Positions 1 to 8,139 of a DNA stretch of 64,000 nucleotides are shown piece after piece; position 1 is the first letter of the stretch; the number at the start of each line of letters is the position of its first letter. The stretch is taken from NCBI GenBank assembly GCA_049649525.1, contig JBARZE010000053.1:10476-74475 (forward strand), in the 5' to 3' direction. The position numbers were made by a program, and so were the translations under genes. The stretch is from JAAURB01 sp049649525. GTDB lineage: Bacteria > Cyanobacteriota > Cyanobacteriia > Cyanobacteriales > Microcoleaceae. The notes beneath the pieces were generated by a model, which saw only the letters and a list, made by a program, of their open reading frames with translations, made no database searches and was not told where the DNA came from.

Positions 1-1760
1 TCTAAAGTCCCCGTCAAAAACCCCGCCCGACAGGCATAACGTTGTATTTTACCACTAGAAGTTTTAGGTAAAGTTCCGGGTTTGAGCAGTAAGGCTTGAT
101 ACACTTGCAAATCATGGTATTTTGAGACAGCACGTTGAATCGATTGAATTAATGCTTTTGGATCAAAGGCTTCTGAGGGTGGGCTAGAAGCGGCTTCTGC
201 GCCTGGGCGACGTTGACGGTAGCGACGCTCGACTTCGGCTACAATAACGAGTCGTTCTTCTCCATCGACTTCTATAGAAAATCCGGCTGAGCTATTAGAT
301 CGAATTAACGGATGACTTTGTTCGACAGTCCATTCAATATCCTGGGGATAATGATTGCAGCCATTAATAATTATGATATCTTTCAAGCGTCCGGTGACAA
401 ACAATTCCCCTTGGTCCAAAAAGCCTAAATCACCTGTGCGTAAGAATAACTCTTTTGCTGTATCCGTTAAAGTGGCTTTAAATCCCTGCCCCGTCGCTTC
501 GGTATTCTGCCAATATCCCTGGGCTACACTCGGGCCACTCAGCCAAATTTCACCAATTGTACCCTCTGGGCAACGGATATGAGTTTGAGGGTCAACAATG
601 ATTGTCGTTTGATCTTTTAAGGTTTGACCACATCCGACTAATATCCGACCTATTTCACCTTCTGCCGTCGCAACAGCGTAGCCTTTTTCTAAAGCTGATG
701 TTTGTACAGTCTTCAAACGAGGTGGAGCGGCTTTTAAACCCCCTGTAATAAGCAGTGTCGCCTCTGCCATGCCGTAACAAGGGTAAAAGGCTTCGGGTTG
801 AAATCCACAAGGCTTAAAGGCTTGAATAAACCGCTCTAAGACTTCATGATAAATCGGTTCTGCCCCATTAAACGCGACTTCCCAACAACTTAAGTCTAAC
901 TCTTGCCGTTGTTCAGGGGTGATGCGACGTACACAGAGATCATAAGCAAAATTTGGCCCGCCGCTAACCGGGATACGATAACGGCTAATGGCTTGTAGCC
1001 ATCGCAGAGGACGCTGTAAAAAGAGCAAGGGAGACATCAAAGTCACAGGGATGCCTGCATAAAGCGGTTGCAGCACACCGCCAATTAAGCCCATATCGTG
1101 ATACATTGGCAGCCAACTCATGACGGCAGAATGATCGTGAAATTCAAAACAGCGATAAATAGAAGCTAAATTGTGTAGTAAGTTTCCGTGAGTGATCATC
1201 ACGCCTTTAGGGGCGGCTGTTGAACCCGAGGTATACTGCAGAAAGGCAAGAGATTCTGAAGTGATATCAGGGGGTTGCCATGATGTGGCCTGCTCTGAGT
1301 TGAGGCCATCAGTGATTAACCACTGTGATATTTTAAAGTAGGAATCTTGATCTTTGAGAAATCTTCGCTGTAGTTGCTTTAAAATCGGGGATGTTGTTAA
1401 TACTGCTGTTGCGACGGCATTCTCAAGGATTGCTTTGAGCCGAGAAAAGGAACGATTGGGACGAGGAGGATAAGCCGGAACTGCGATCACACCCGCATAC
1501 AAACAGCCGAAAAAAGCACTAATATAATCTAAACTGGGTTGATACAGTAATAAAGCTCGATCTCCGACATTACAGTAAGATTGTAATTCAACCGCAATGG
1601 CTTTTGCCTGTTGATCTAACTGGGAATACGTGAGAGAAACGGTTTCAATTTCGCCATCGACTAAAAACTGATAAGCCGTTTGATCTGGCTGATGAATGGC
1701 GCGATGCATTAAAAGTTCGACTAACGTTTGAGAATGAAATGGGTCTGTCTTACCAGTCAT
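1..1760 (-). CDS. Fatty acyl-AMP ligase (FAAL), 3' end missing
   Basis: An adenylate-forming enzyme that activates a fatty acid as acyl-AMP, normally for transfer to an acyl carrier protein in lipopeptide, polyketide or hydrocarbon synthesis. The ATG is at 1760 on the minus strand and the frame stays open for 586 codons to the left edge. Translation shows the AMP-binding signature YTSGSTAAPKGVM, the FAAL-like WLPMYHDMGLIGG, YPCYGMAEATLL, and the motif with the adenylation lysine, PKTSSGKIQRYACR, near the window edge. That lysine motif normally lies close to the C-terminus of the ligase, so any carrier or synthase domain would be outside the window. It is divergent from the kinase at 2241. The FAAL call is firm; the pathway cannot be told from here. 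Confidence 0.9.
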   Translation of the reverse strand, partial: MTGKTDPFHSQTLVELLMHRAIHQPDQTAYQFLVDGEIETVSLTYSQLDQQAKAIAVELQSYCNVGDRALLLYQPSLDYISAFFGCLYAGVIAVPAYPPRPNRSFSRLKAILENAVATAVLTTSPILKQLQRRFLKDQDSYFKISQWLITDGLNSEQATSWQPPDITSESLAFLQYTSGSTAAPKGVMITHGNLLHNLASIYRCFEFHDHSAVMSWLPMYHDMGLIGGVLQPLYAGIPVTLMSPLLFLQRPLRWLQAISRYRIPVSGGPNFAYDLCVRRITPEQRQELDLSCWEVAFNGAEPIYHEVLERFIQAFKPCGFQPEAFYPCYGMAEATLLITGGLKAAPPRLKTVQTSALEKGYAVATAEGEIGRILVGCGQTLKDQTTIIVDPQTHIRCPEGTIGEIWLSGPSVAQGYWQNTEATGQGFKATLTDTAKELFLRTGDLGFLDQGELFVTGRLKDIIIINGCNHYPQDIEWTVEQSHPLIRSNSSAGFSIEVDGEERLVIVAEVERRYRQRRPGAEAASSPPSEAFDPKALIQSIQRAVSKYHDLQVYQALLLKPGTLPKTSSGKIQRYACRAGFLTGTL

Positions 1761-2240
1761 AGACGTTTACTTAGTCTGATACATGAGGTGCTATCGTTTC
1801 AAGTCGGTTTGACTTGCGCTTGCTCTTAAACCCGCTTTGATAACAGAGATTATTTATTCTAATAGCGATATTGCTGACAACTGTATCATGCTTCAGACTC
1901 TGTTGCAGGAGACTGAACTTCTCTCAGCTTTGTATTATGATAATTGAGTGTGGCTTTGGGATGATAGCGACAGGATGTGAGGATCTTTCAACATAGAAAT
2001 ACAGCTCAAGCGAGATCATATTATCGCTCTATTGCGATCGCACAGCTCGTTTAACATTTTTGTGATCGTGGGCAATATAGAATAAGCAGAATTGATTTCT
2101 CCTTGAGACAGAGTCAGTTTAATCTGGATTCATTAATTCAATTCCCGCTGCTTTCAATCAAACTGAAAAAAGATTGATCGCTTAATTTATCCAATATTAT
2201 ATATATCTCTCTCGTTGTCAACCTTCGTTAAATATTTAAA
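1761..2240. other. 480-bp divergent intergenic region
   Basis: This region separates the acyl-AMP ligase (minus) from the receiver-kinase (plus) and must hold both promoters. It is AT-rich with one HIP1 octamer at 2034-2041. I see no ORF with a plausible start, no RNA gene and no strong hairpin. Confidence 0.6.
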
Positions 2241-3461
2241 ATGATTGATTTGCTACTAATTAACCCTTTTACCGATGAGCTAATAGAATTGATTGATATT
2301 CTCCAAAAGGCTGGATATGAAATGGCGATCGCCGATCGCCTTGATACTGCTTTACTAAAGGTTGAACAGCTTCATCCTCAGCTCCTGATTTGTCCTCAAG
2401 AAACAGAAACAATTAATGGATTAGAGCTTTGTAAAAGCTTAAATGATCGAGCCGATTTTATTTCACCTTGTTTGATTATTATTGCCCGTGATGATGATCA
2501 ATCTCAATTAATTTGTCAAACCAATAAATATATAGATGATAGTTTTAGCTTGCCGATAGAAAAAGCAGAGTTACTTGCTAGAATTCGTTTGTGTTTACGA
2601 ACTTATCAATCTAATAAAAAAGTTTGGCAGATGCAAAATCAATTATTAAAAAATGAAAAAGTATTAAGTATAGGTCAAATGGTTTCAGGAATCGCCCATG
2701 AAATCAATAATCCTGTTTCTTTAATTACGGGAAATATTAGCCATGCTTCAGAATATACTAAAGATTTATTGGAAGTCATGCAACTTTATACAGAAAAATA
2801 TCCCGATCCCGATCCTGAAATTCAAGATTTAATTGAAGAAATTGATTTAGAGTTTTTAACGGATGACTTACTTCAAGTTCTTAATTCGATGAAAACAGGA
2901 GCCGATCGAATTCGTCAACTCGTCCAATCTCTGAGAAACTTTTATCAAGCAGATGATGCCGAACAAAGAACTATTGATATTCATACAAACATTGATGATA
3001 TTCTATTGATTTTAAAAGGACGATTAAAAGGAAAACAAGGTCAACCGATTGAAGTTATTTCAGACTATGGTGAACTCGTTAGTATAGAATGTTATCCGGG
3101 TCAACTGAATCAAGTCTTGATGAATTTGTTAAATAATGCAATTGATACACTCGATATTTTGCGCTTAGAAAATGCTAAATTTGATCCTAAAATCTGGATT
3201 AAAACTGAATTTATCTCCGCCGACTCTCAGGTTAAAATTCGGATTAAAGATAATGGCACAGGAATTCCTGAAGAGATTAGAGATAAAATATTCGATCCAT
3301 TTTTTACAACTAAAGCGGCAGGACAAGGAACAGGTTTTGGACTGAGTATTAGTCACACAATTGTTACTAAAAATCATGGCGGTAAAATTGAATATTTATC
3401 AGAAGTTGGCAAAGGAAGTGAATTTCTTATTGAGATTCCCACCAGTCAGTCTGTAGAATAA
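2241..3461 (+). CDS. Histidine kinase with degenerate N-terminal receiver domain
   Basis: A soluble sensor kinase of 406 aa. Residues 1-125 align with a receiver fold but the phosphorylation chemistry is gone: the acidic pair is Ile7-Asn8, the phospho-acceptor position is Pro52 (in LLICPQETE), and the conserved Lys before Pro is Leu (SLPIEKAELLARI). A HisKA H-box follows, SIGQMVSGIAHEINNPVSL. The ATPase domain has its N box (NQVLMNLLNNAIDTL), DNGTGIPEE, FDPFFTTK and GTGFGLSIS, so the kinase half looks active. No membrane segment is visible. The arrangement resembles the REC-HisKA-HATPase protein at 22888, which keeps its receiver aspartates. The pseudo-receiver may act as a dimerisation or docking module. 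Confidence 0.92.
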   Translation: MIDLLLINPFTDELIELIDILQKAGYEMAIADRLDTALLKVEQLHPQLLICPQETETINGLELCKSLNDRADFISPCLIIIARDDDQSQLICQTNKYIDDSFSLPIEKAELLARIRLCLRTYQSNKKVWQMQNQLLKNEKVLSIGQMVSGIAHEINNPVSLITGNISHASEYTKDLLEVMQLYTEKYPDPDPEIQDLIEEIDLEFLTDDLLQVLNSMKTGADRIRQLVQSLRNFYQADDAEQRTIDIHTNIDDILLILKGRLKGKQGQPIEVISDYGELVSIECYPGQLNQVLMNLLNNAIDTLDILRLENAKFDPKIWIKTEFISADSQVKIRIKDNGTGIPEEIRDKIFDPFFTTKAAGQGTGFGLSISHTIVTKNHGGKIEYLSEVGKGSEFLIEIPTSQSVE

Positions 3462-3500
3462 TTTTATTTCTTACTTAGTAATTTTAATCAAGAGCAAAAA

Positions 3501-3520
3501 AAAGAAAAAGAAAAAGAAAT
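3501..3520. repeat. Short purine tract between genes
   Basis: Three imperfect GAAAAA hexamers lie between the kinase and the GH15 gene. They form a low-complexity purine tract with no evident function. Confidence 0.5.
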
Positions 3521-3667
3521 GAACTGTTAGCTTTAGTCTGTTTTTGGGGCCAATTGTCATCTGTCTTGAGATAGAAAAAAAATGATATATTTAGGGTTGC
3601 ATTGGGCTATATAATAAGGTAGAACCACAGGAAAATACATCATCATCTCAAGGAGATCCTGGCTTTC

Positions 3668-5503
3668 ATGGGCTATCAACCAATTGAAAATTACGGCATT
3701 ATTGGCAATATGTACACCACCGCTTTGGTGGGATTAAATGGATCAATTGACTGGTTCTGTTTTCCAAATCACGACTCTCCTAGTCTATTTGGTGCTATTC
3801 TCGATCAAGAAAAAGGGGGACATTTTAAAATTGAACCCACGGTTGATGATGTGAATGAAAAACAGCTTTATTGGCCGGAAACCAATGTTTTAATTACTCG
3901 ATTTTTAACCTGCGACGGGGTTGGAGAAATTATTGATTTTATGCCTGTAGGATTAAAGGAAGACGAGATTGGTTATCACTCCTTAATTCGACAAGTTAAA
4001 GTCGTACGGGGTTCGATGACATTCAATTTAGAATGCTTTCCTAAATTTAATTATGGACGAGATGAACATAAATTAACTATGACCCCGAAAGGAGTTTGTT
4101 TCTCTTCTCAAACCGTGAGTTTAGGGTTAGCCACCGATATTCCTTTAGAAGAAAAACACGGGGGGGCAGTTGCCCAATTCACCCTAAACTCGGGAGAAAT
4201 GGCTGTATTTGTCCTCCAAGGTATTGAGTCAGGAGAAGGTTGTGGTCTTCCCATTGCCCCAACTGAGGCCACCAAGCTATTCAAACATACCGTGAATTAC
4301 TGGCGGCATTGGTTATCTAAATGCATTTATCGGGGTCGTTGGCGGGAAATTGTCGAACGATCTGCTTTAGTCTTAAAATTACTCACCTACGAACCCACAG
4401 GGGCAATTATAGCTGCCCCCACTTGTAGTTTACCTGAAGGTATTGGGGGTGAACGCAATTGGGATTATCGTTATACTTGGATTCGGGATGCTGCTTTTAC
4501 CTTATATGGTTTGATGCGAATTGGGTTTACCGAAGAAGCGGCCCAATTTATGAATTGGATTGAATGTCGATGCAAAGAACTTAAAAACGGCGACACGCTA
4601 CAAATTGTTTATGGTATTGATGGTCGCCATGATTTAACCGAAAAAACCTTAGATCATTGGGAAGGATATAAACAGTCTAGCCCGGTTCGGATTGGAAATG
4701 AAGCCCACGAACAACTTCAGCTTGATATTTATGGCGAATTAATGGATTCGGTTTATCTTTATAATAAATATGGTGCGCCGATTTCTTACGAATTTTGGTC
4801 AGAATTATGTGAATTACTCAACTGGGTTTGCGATAATTGGCAACTCCAGGATCAAGGAATTTGGGAAATTCGCGGCGAAGATCAACCCTTCGTATATTCT
4901 CGCCTCATGTGTTGGGTGGCCTTAGATCGGGGTCTTCGTCTGGCGGACAAACGATCGTTCCCGGCTGACCGACAGCGTTGGTTAGAAACACGGGATAAAA
5001 TCTATGAAGAAATTATGGCAAAAGGCTGGAATGAAGACAGGGAAGCTTTTGTCCAACACTATGGTGGCGATCACCTTGATGCAGCAAATTTGATTATGCC
5101 GTTAGTGTTTTTCATGTCTCCTAACGATCCCCGTATGCTGAAGACTCTCGATGCCATCAATAAACCTCCCAGTGAAGGAGGACTCGTATCTGATAATCTG
5201 GTTTATCGCTACAACACAGAGGAAGCCAGTGATGGTTTGGATGGGCAAGAGGGAACATTTAATATCTGTACGTTTTGGCTGGTCGAAGCAATGACCCGCG
5301 CCGGACGCAACGATCCAGACCGTCTAGAAAGCGCCCGACTGATGTTTGAAGGGATGTTGGGTTACGCTAATCATCTGGGACTGTATGCCGAAGAAACGGG
5401 TATGAGTGGGGAAGCGTTGGGTAATTTCCCCCAAGCCTTTACTCACTTGGCTTTAATTAGCGCCGCTTGGAATTTAAATGAAATCTTAGGGGATGATGAT
5501 TAA
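3668..5503 (+). CDS. Glycoside hydrolase family 15 protein (glucoamylase/trehalase type)
   Basis: A 611-aa protein of the bacterial GH15 family, which hydrolyses alpha-glucosidic bonds. The N-terminal beta domain starts with the usual IENYGIIGNMYTTALVG and GSIDWFCFPNHDSPS. The (alpha/alpha)6 barrel contains GGERNWDYRYTWIRDAAFT, with the family's catalytic-site WxxRxxWxRD-type motif, and LDGQEGTFNICTFWLVEA near the C-terminus, carrying the second candidate catalytic glutamate. Length is normal for the family. AAGGAG-like bases at 3650-3656 precede the ATG. There is no signal peptide, so it is probably cytoplasmic and acts on glycogen-derived oligosaccharides or trehalose; the substrate cannot be decided from sequence. 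Confidence 0.93.
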   Translation: MGYQPIENYGIIGNMYTTALVGLNGSIDWFCFPNHDSPSLFGAILDQEKGGHFKIEPTVDDVNEKQLYWPETNVLITRFLTCDGVGEIIDFMPVGLKEDEIGYHSLIRQVKVVRGSMTFNLECFPKFNYGRDEHKLTMTPKGVCFSSQTVSLGLATDIPLEEKHGGAVAQFTLNSGEMAVFVLQGIESGEGCGLPIAPTEATKLFKHTVNYWRHWLSKCIYRGRWREIVERSALVLKLLTYEPTGAIIAAPTCSLPEGIGGERNWDYRYTWIRDAAFTLYGLMRIGFTEEAAQFMNWIECRCKELKNGDTLQIVYGIDGRHDLTEKTLDHWEGYKQSSPVRIGNEAHEQLQLDIYGELMDSVYLYNKYGAPISYEFWSELCELLNWVCDNWQLQDQGIWEIRGEDQPFVYSRLMCWVALDRGLRLADKRSFPADRQRWLETRDKIYEEIMAKGWNEDREAFVQHYGGDHLDAANLIMPLVFFMSPNDPRMLKTLDAINKPPSEGGLVSDNLVYRYNTEEASDGLDGQEGTFNICTFWLVEAMTRAGRNDPDRLESARLMFEGMLGYANHLGLYAEETGMSGEALGNFPQAFTHLALISAAWNLNEILGDDD

Positions 5504-5600
5504 TCAGTGATGAGTCGTTAGTCATTTATCATTGAAGGGAACAGGCAGCTATGCGGGAAGTCTTATAAACCTGTGAGTTTAACAGTTTATCTTGCTTTCC

Positions 5601-5640
5601 ATCTCCCCATCTCCCTATCTCCCCATCTCCCTATCCCCTT
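5601..5640. repeat. Octamer tandem repeat ATCTCCC[C/T]
   Basis: Four exact 8-bp units alternate ATCTCCCC and ATCTCCCT from 5601 to 5632, followed by a degenerate unit. The repeat lies between the GH15 gene and the retropepsin-like gene and is of the short tandemly repeated type common in filamentous cyanobacteria. Confidence 0.85.
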
Positions 5641-5714
5641 GTGATCTCGTCTGCTAATTCCCTATTCTCGCCTATAGCGCTATAATCTCTATGCAAATTT
5701 AGACTGAATAACAA

Positions 5715-6203
5715 TTGGTTAAACATCAATCCCGACCGACTATTGGCTGGCGAGAATGGGTGGCATTACCTGATTTAGGCGTGAAGGCAATTAAAGCCAA
5801 AATTGATACAGGCGCTCGTTCCTCAGCCATTCATGCCTTTGATATTGAATGTTTTTCTCAGGGAGAACAAGATTTTGTTCGGTTCAAAATGCATCCGATC
5901 CAACGACAAACTCAACAGACAATAACAGCCGAAGCGCCACTTCTCGATCAGCGTCAGATTCGCAATTCTGGGGGTCATGCAGAGTTAAGATTGGTGATTT
6001 TGACTTATGCTGAATTGAAAGATCATCGTTGGCCGATTGAATTGACGTTAACCAATCGAGATGTGATGGGTTTCCGGATGCTATTGGGACGTGCAGCGGT
6101 TCGAGAACATTTTTTAGTCGATCCGGGTCGTTCTTATTTACTCAGTCAGAAACCGAAGTTTGCCAAAGATGAAGATTTAGAAGAAATGGAGGAAGACAAT
6201 TAA
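5715..6203 (+). CDS. RimK-associated retropepsin-like protein (Zn_protease/DUF785 family)
   Basis: A 162-aa protein of the small retropepsin-like family often annotated as an ATP-dependent zinc protease. It begins IGWREWVALPDLGVKAIKAK and carries the aspartic-protease-like motif KIDTGARSSAIHA, followed by the family's RAAVREHFLVDPGRSYL near the C-terminus. Start choice: the first in-frame start after the stop at 5709-5711 is TTG at 5715, which places IGWREWV about ten residues in, as is usual. In many bacteria this family lies beside RimK-type ATP-grasp ligases; none is in this window. Its stop abuts the stop of the convergent Uma2 gene. Confidence 0.8.
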   Translation: MVKHQSRPTIGWREWVALPDLGVKAIKAKIDTGARSSAIHAFDIECFSQGEQDFVRFKMHPIQRQTQQTITAEAPLLDQRQIRNSGGHAELRLVILTYAELKDHRWPIELTLTNRDVMGFRMLLGRAAVREHFLVDPGRSYLLSQKPKFAKDEDLEEMEEDN

Positions 6204-6770
6204 TTAATTTTGTATAATTTGATTCGCTGTTAATTTTAATTCTGGAAAAAGTAAGGATTTAATCGCTTGATCTGTGTGATATTCCATCACATCATAAAAT
6301 CCTGAAACAAGTAATAAAACAGATACTTTCTGTTGTTCTGGATCTATAATCCAATATTCCGGGATTTCTCGGACAGCATATTCAGAACGTTTATAACGAT
6401 AGTCTTCTTCAGGGTTTCCTGGACTAACAATTTCAACTGCTAAAAGTGGCGGAGATTGTAATACAGCAGTGGTCATAGTTTTTATTTCTTCGCATTGTTC
6501 TGAGGTTAAAATCATTAAATCTGGAATTCTTGATTTATTTTGCGTTGTTCTAACTCCGACGGTTCCTGGCATGGCTTTCCACTGTTGTTGTAAGCGGTCA
6601 ATTTCGGCTTCTATTTTATTCAATATAAAACACAATATTAAAGCATGAATACCGCTAGCAATCGATATAACTTTTGATTCTCCGTTAACCAGTTCGTATT
6701 TATAGTCGGTATCATCTTGATAATTGAGATATTCTTCAAAGCTATAAGTTTTTGTTAACAGGTTAACCAT
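6204..6770 (-). CDS. Uma2-family endonuclease (DUF820)
   Basis: A 188-aa protein of the PD-(D/E)XK-fold Uma2 family, which is greatly expanded in cyanobacteria and of unknown biological role. The start YSFEEYLNYQDDTDYKYELV and the catalytic-core block PPLLAVEIVSPGNPEEDYRY, then KRSEYAVREIPEYWIIDPEQ, are diagnostic. It is convergent with the retropepsin-like gene, with no gap between the two stop codons. Family copies are often mobile or lineage-specific, but nothing here marks transfer. Confidence 0.88.
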   Translation of the reverse strand: MVNLLTKTYSFEEYLNYQDDTDYKYELVNGESKVISIASGIHALILCFILNKIEAEIDRLQQQWKAMPGTVGVRTTQNKSRIPDLMILTSEQCEEIKTMTTAVLQSPPLLAVEIVSPGNPEEDYRYKRSEYAVREIPEYWIIDPEQQKVSVLLLVSGFYDVMEYHTDQAIKSLLFPELKLTANQIIQN

Positions 6771-6970
6771 TTTTGTTGTCTTCAGCTTGGACTGTTATCT
6801 ATTATTTTATCATTCTGTTTTGAATTGAACTACATTAGACACAAAGAATATCAAGAATTATGAATTATGAATTTTAAATTATTAACTACACTAAACACAA
6901 ACAACACAAAGAGATAGATAGAATAATGATTTTAATATGATAATTTGAGCTTATTCATAAATTTGATAGT

Positions 6971-7852
6971 ATGAAAAGATTAATCTCTCAAAAATTTATC
7001 GTAAGATTTGGATTTATTATTTGTTCTCTGGTTCTTTTTCTGAATATCATTAATATAGGAGAATCAGAAGCAATTCCGTCTGAGTTTAAGTTAGTTGAAA
7101 CAGCAATAGGAATTGAAGTTTATAGTAATTTAACAGGGGATTTTGTTCAAACTATTGATTTAACTGAAAATGCTGGGATTGTTTTTTTACAGGGTGAAAA
7201 GGTGGGGGAAGGAGTGCCAGCGGCTTACGAAGGAATTAATCCTCAGTTTCAACGGCAATCTTTAACAGAGTTTTGGCAGGGTTTAGTTGAAGATTACGGA
7301 AATCTTGCTTTTTCTGTTTGTAATGGTCAATTCTTTAAAGGTGGAGATCCGACGGAGTTAGCTTTTCCTGTGCAAACTGAAGGTAAAATTGTTAGTACAG
7401 GTTATGCGGGAATTGAGGAGTTTTATGGTGAAAAAGTCGTTTTCGGGGTGAAAAATAAAACAGCAGAAATTGTTCCTTTTCCAGAAAGTAGTAATTTTAG
7501 AAATACTGATTTTCCTTATCAAGAAGCAATTGTGGGGATTTTTAAGGCAGGTGCTATTGAACCGAACAAATGGTATTCTAAAGATCCGTTAATTGAACGT
7601 CCGAGAACTTTTTTAGGGGTGGCTGATTTCAATTCAGATAATCAAAACGAAACCATATTAATTCTAACTTCAGTAGGTAAAACCCAGTTGGGGGCGGCTG
7701 AGTTATTGTATGAGTTTGGCGCAAATCAAGTGATGATGTTAGATGGGGGTGGATCGACACAATTGAATATTAAAGGAAAAGAGGAACTGTCTTCAACGGA
7801 TGTTTCGTCTAGAACAATTCCTCAAGCAATTGGTATTTTTCAAGGATTTTGA
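6971..7852 (+). CDS. Phosphodiester glycosidase (NAGPA domain) family exported protein
   Basis: A 293-aa protein with an N-terminal basic stretch (MKRLISQK) and hydrophobic segment (about residues 10-30) that reads as a signal peptide or anchor. The NAGPA family removes sugars linked through phosphodiesters. The hallmark near the C-terminus is VMMLDGGGSTQLNIKG. Other family-like blocks are VEDYGNLAFSVCNGQFFKG and the segment around TFLGVADFNSDNQNETILI. Cyanobacterial homologues of unknown substrate are common. It is monocistronic by position and is followed by a hairpin at 7851-7887. Confidence 0.82.
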   Translation: MKRLISQKFIVRFGFIICSLVLFLNIINIGESEAIPSEFKLVETAIGIEVYSNLTGDFVQTIDLTENAGIVFLQGEKVGEGVPAAYEGINPQFQRQSLTEFWQGLVEDYGNLAFSVCNGQFFKGGDPTELAFPVQTEGKIVSTGYAGIEEFYGEKVVFGVKNKTAEIVPFPESSNFRNTDFPYQEAIVGIFKAGAIEPNKWYSKDPLIERPRTFLGVADFNSDNQNETILILTSVGKTQLGAAELLYEFGANQVMMLDGGGSTQLNIKGKEELSSTDVSSRTIPQAIGIFQGF

Positions 7853-7887
7853 TTAGGGATAATTCTTAGTCTTCCTAATCCCTAATC
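7851..7887. terminator. Hairpin overlapping the glycosidase stop codon
   Basis: A perfect 9-bp inverted repeat, GATTAGGGA (7851-7859) and TCCCTAATC (7879-7887), with a 19-base loop. No T-run follows, so intrinsic termination is uncertain. The right arm also contains two copies of CTAATCC, so it may simply be a repeat array. Confidence 0.35.
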
Positions 7888-8098
7888 CCAACTTCTGCGG
7901 TGAAGTTTATCAGGCTTTCTCAGGCGCGAAGAGGCGATAGCCAATGCCTTTGAAGACAGAAGTTTTAAGGCATAAGGCAGCTATGTTTGGTATGACTTCT
8001 TATTTGGGTTTGAGACCCCCATCAAAATCTCTGATTTAATGGTCTACGATTAGTAGCGGGTTTGAATCCCCTATTAATCGGTTCTTCAGCATAGATGC

Positions 8099-8130
8099 CC
8101 TCTGCCTTCTGCCCTCTGCCTTCTGCCCTC
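8099..8130. repeat. Heptamer short tandem repeat (CCTCTGC/CTTCTGC)
   Basis: Four 7-bp units alternate CCTCTGC and CTTCTGC, plus a partial fifth, just downstream of the His-tailed ferrochelatase-like gene. This is the cyanobacterial STRR class of repeat. Confidence 0.85.
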
Positions 8131-8139
8131 GTTCAATAT

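Noticed and set aside
355..582. Plus-strand ORF in the acyl-AMP ligase region
   Set aside because: It is antisense to a conserved part of the ligase, whose frame is clearly coding.
8040..8080. tRNA-like GGGTTTGAATCCCC stretch
   Set aside because: It resembles a T-arm, but no acceptor stem or anticodon arm can be built around it.
7853..8139. Possible IS605/TnpB remnant or guide RNA region
   Set aside because: Some repeated words (GGGTTTGA) looked structured, but I could not recognise a transposase or end sequence.
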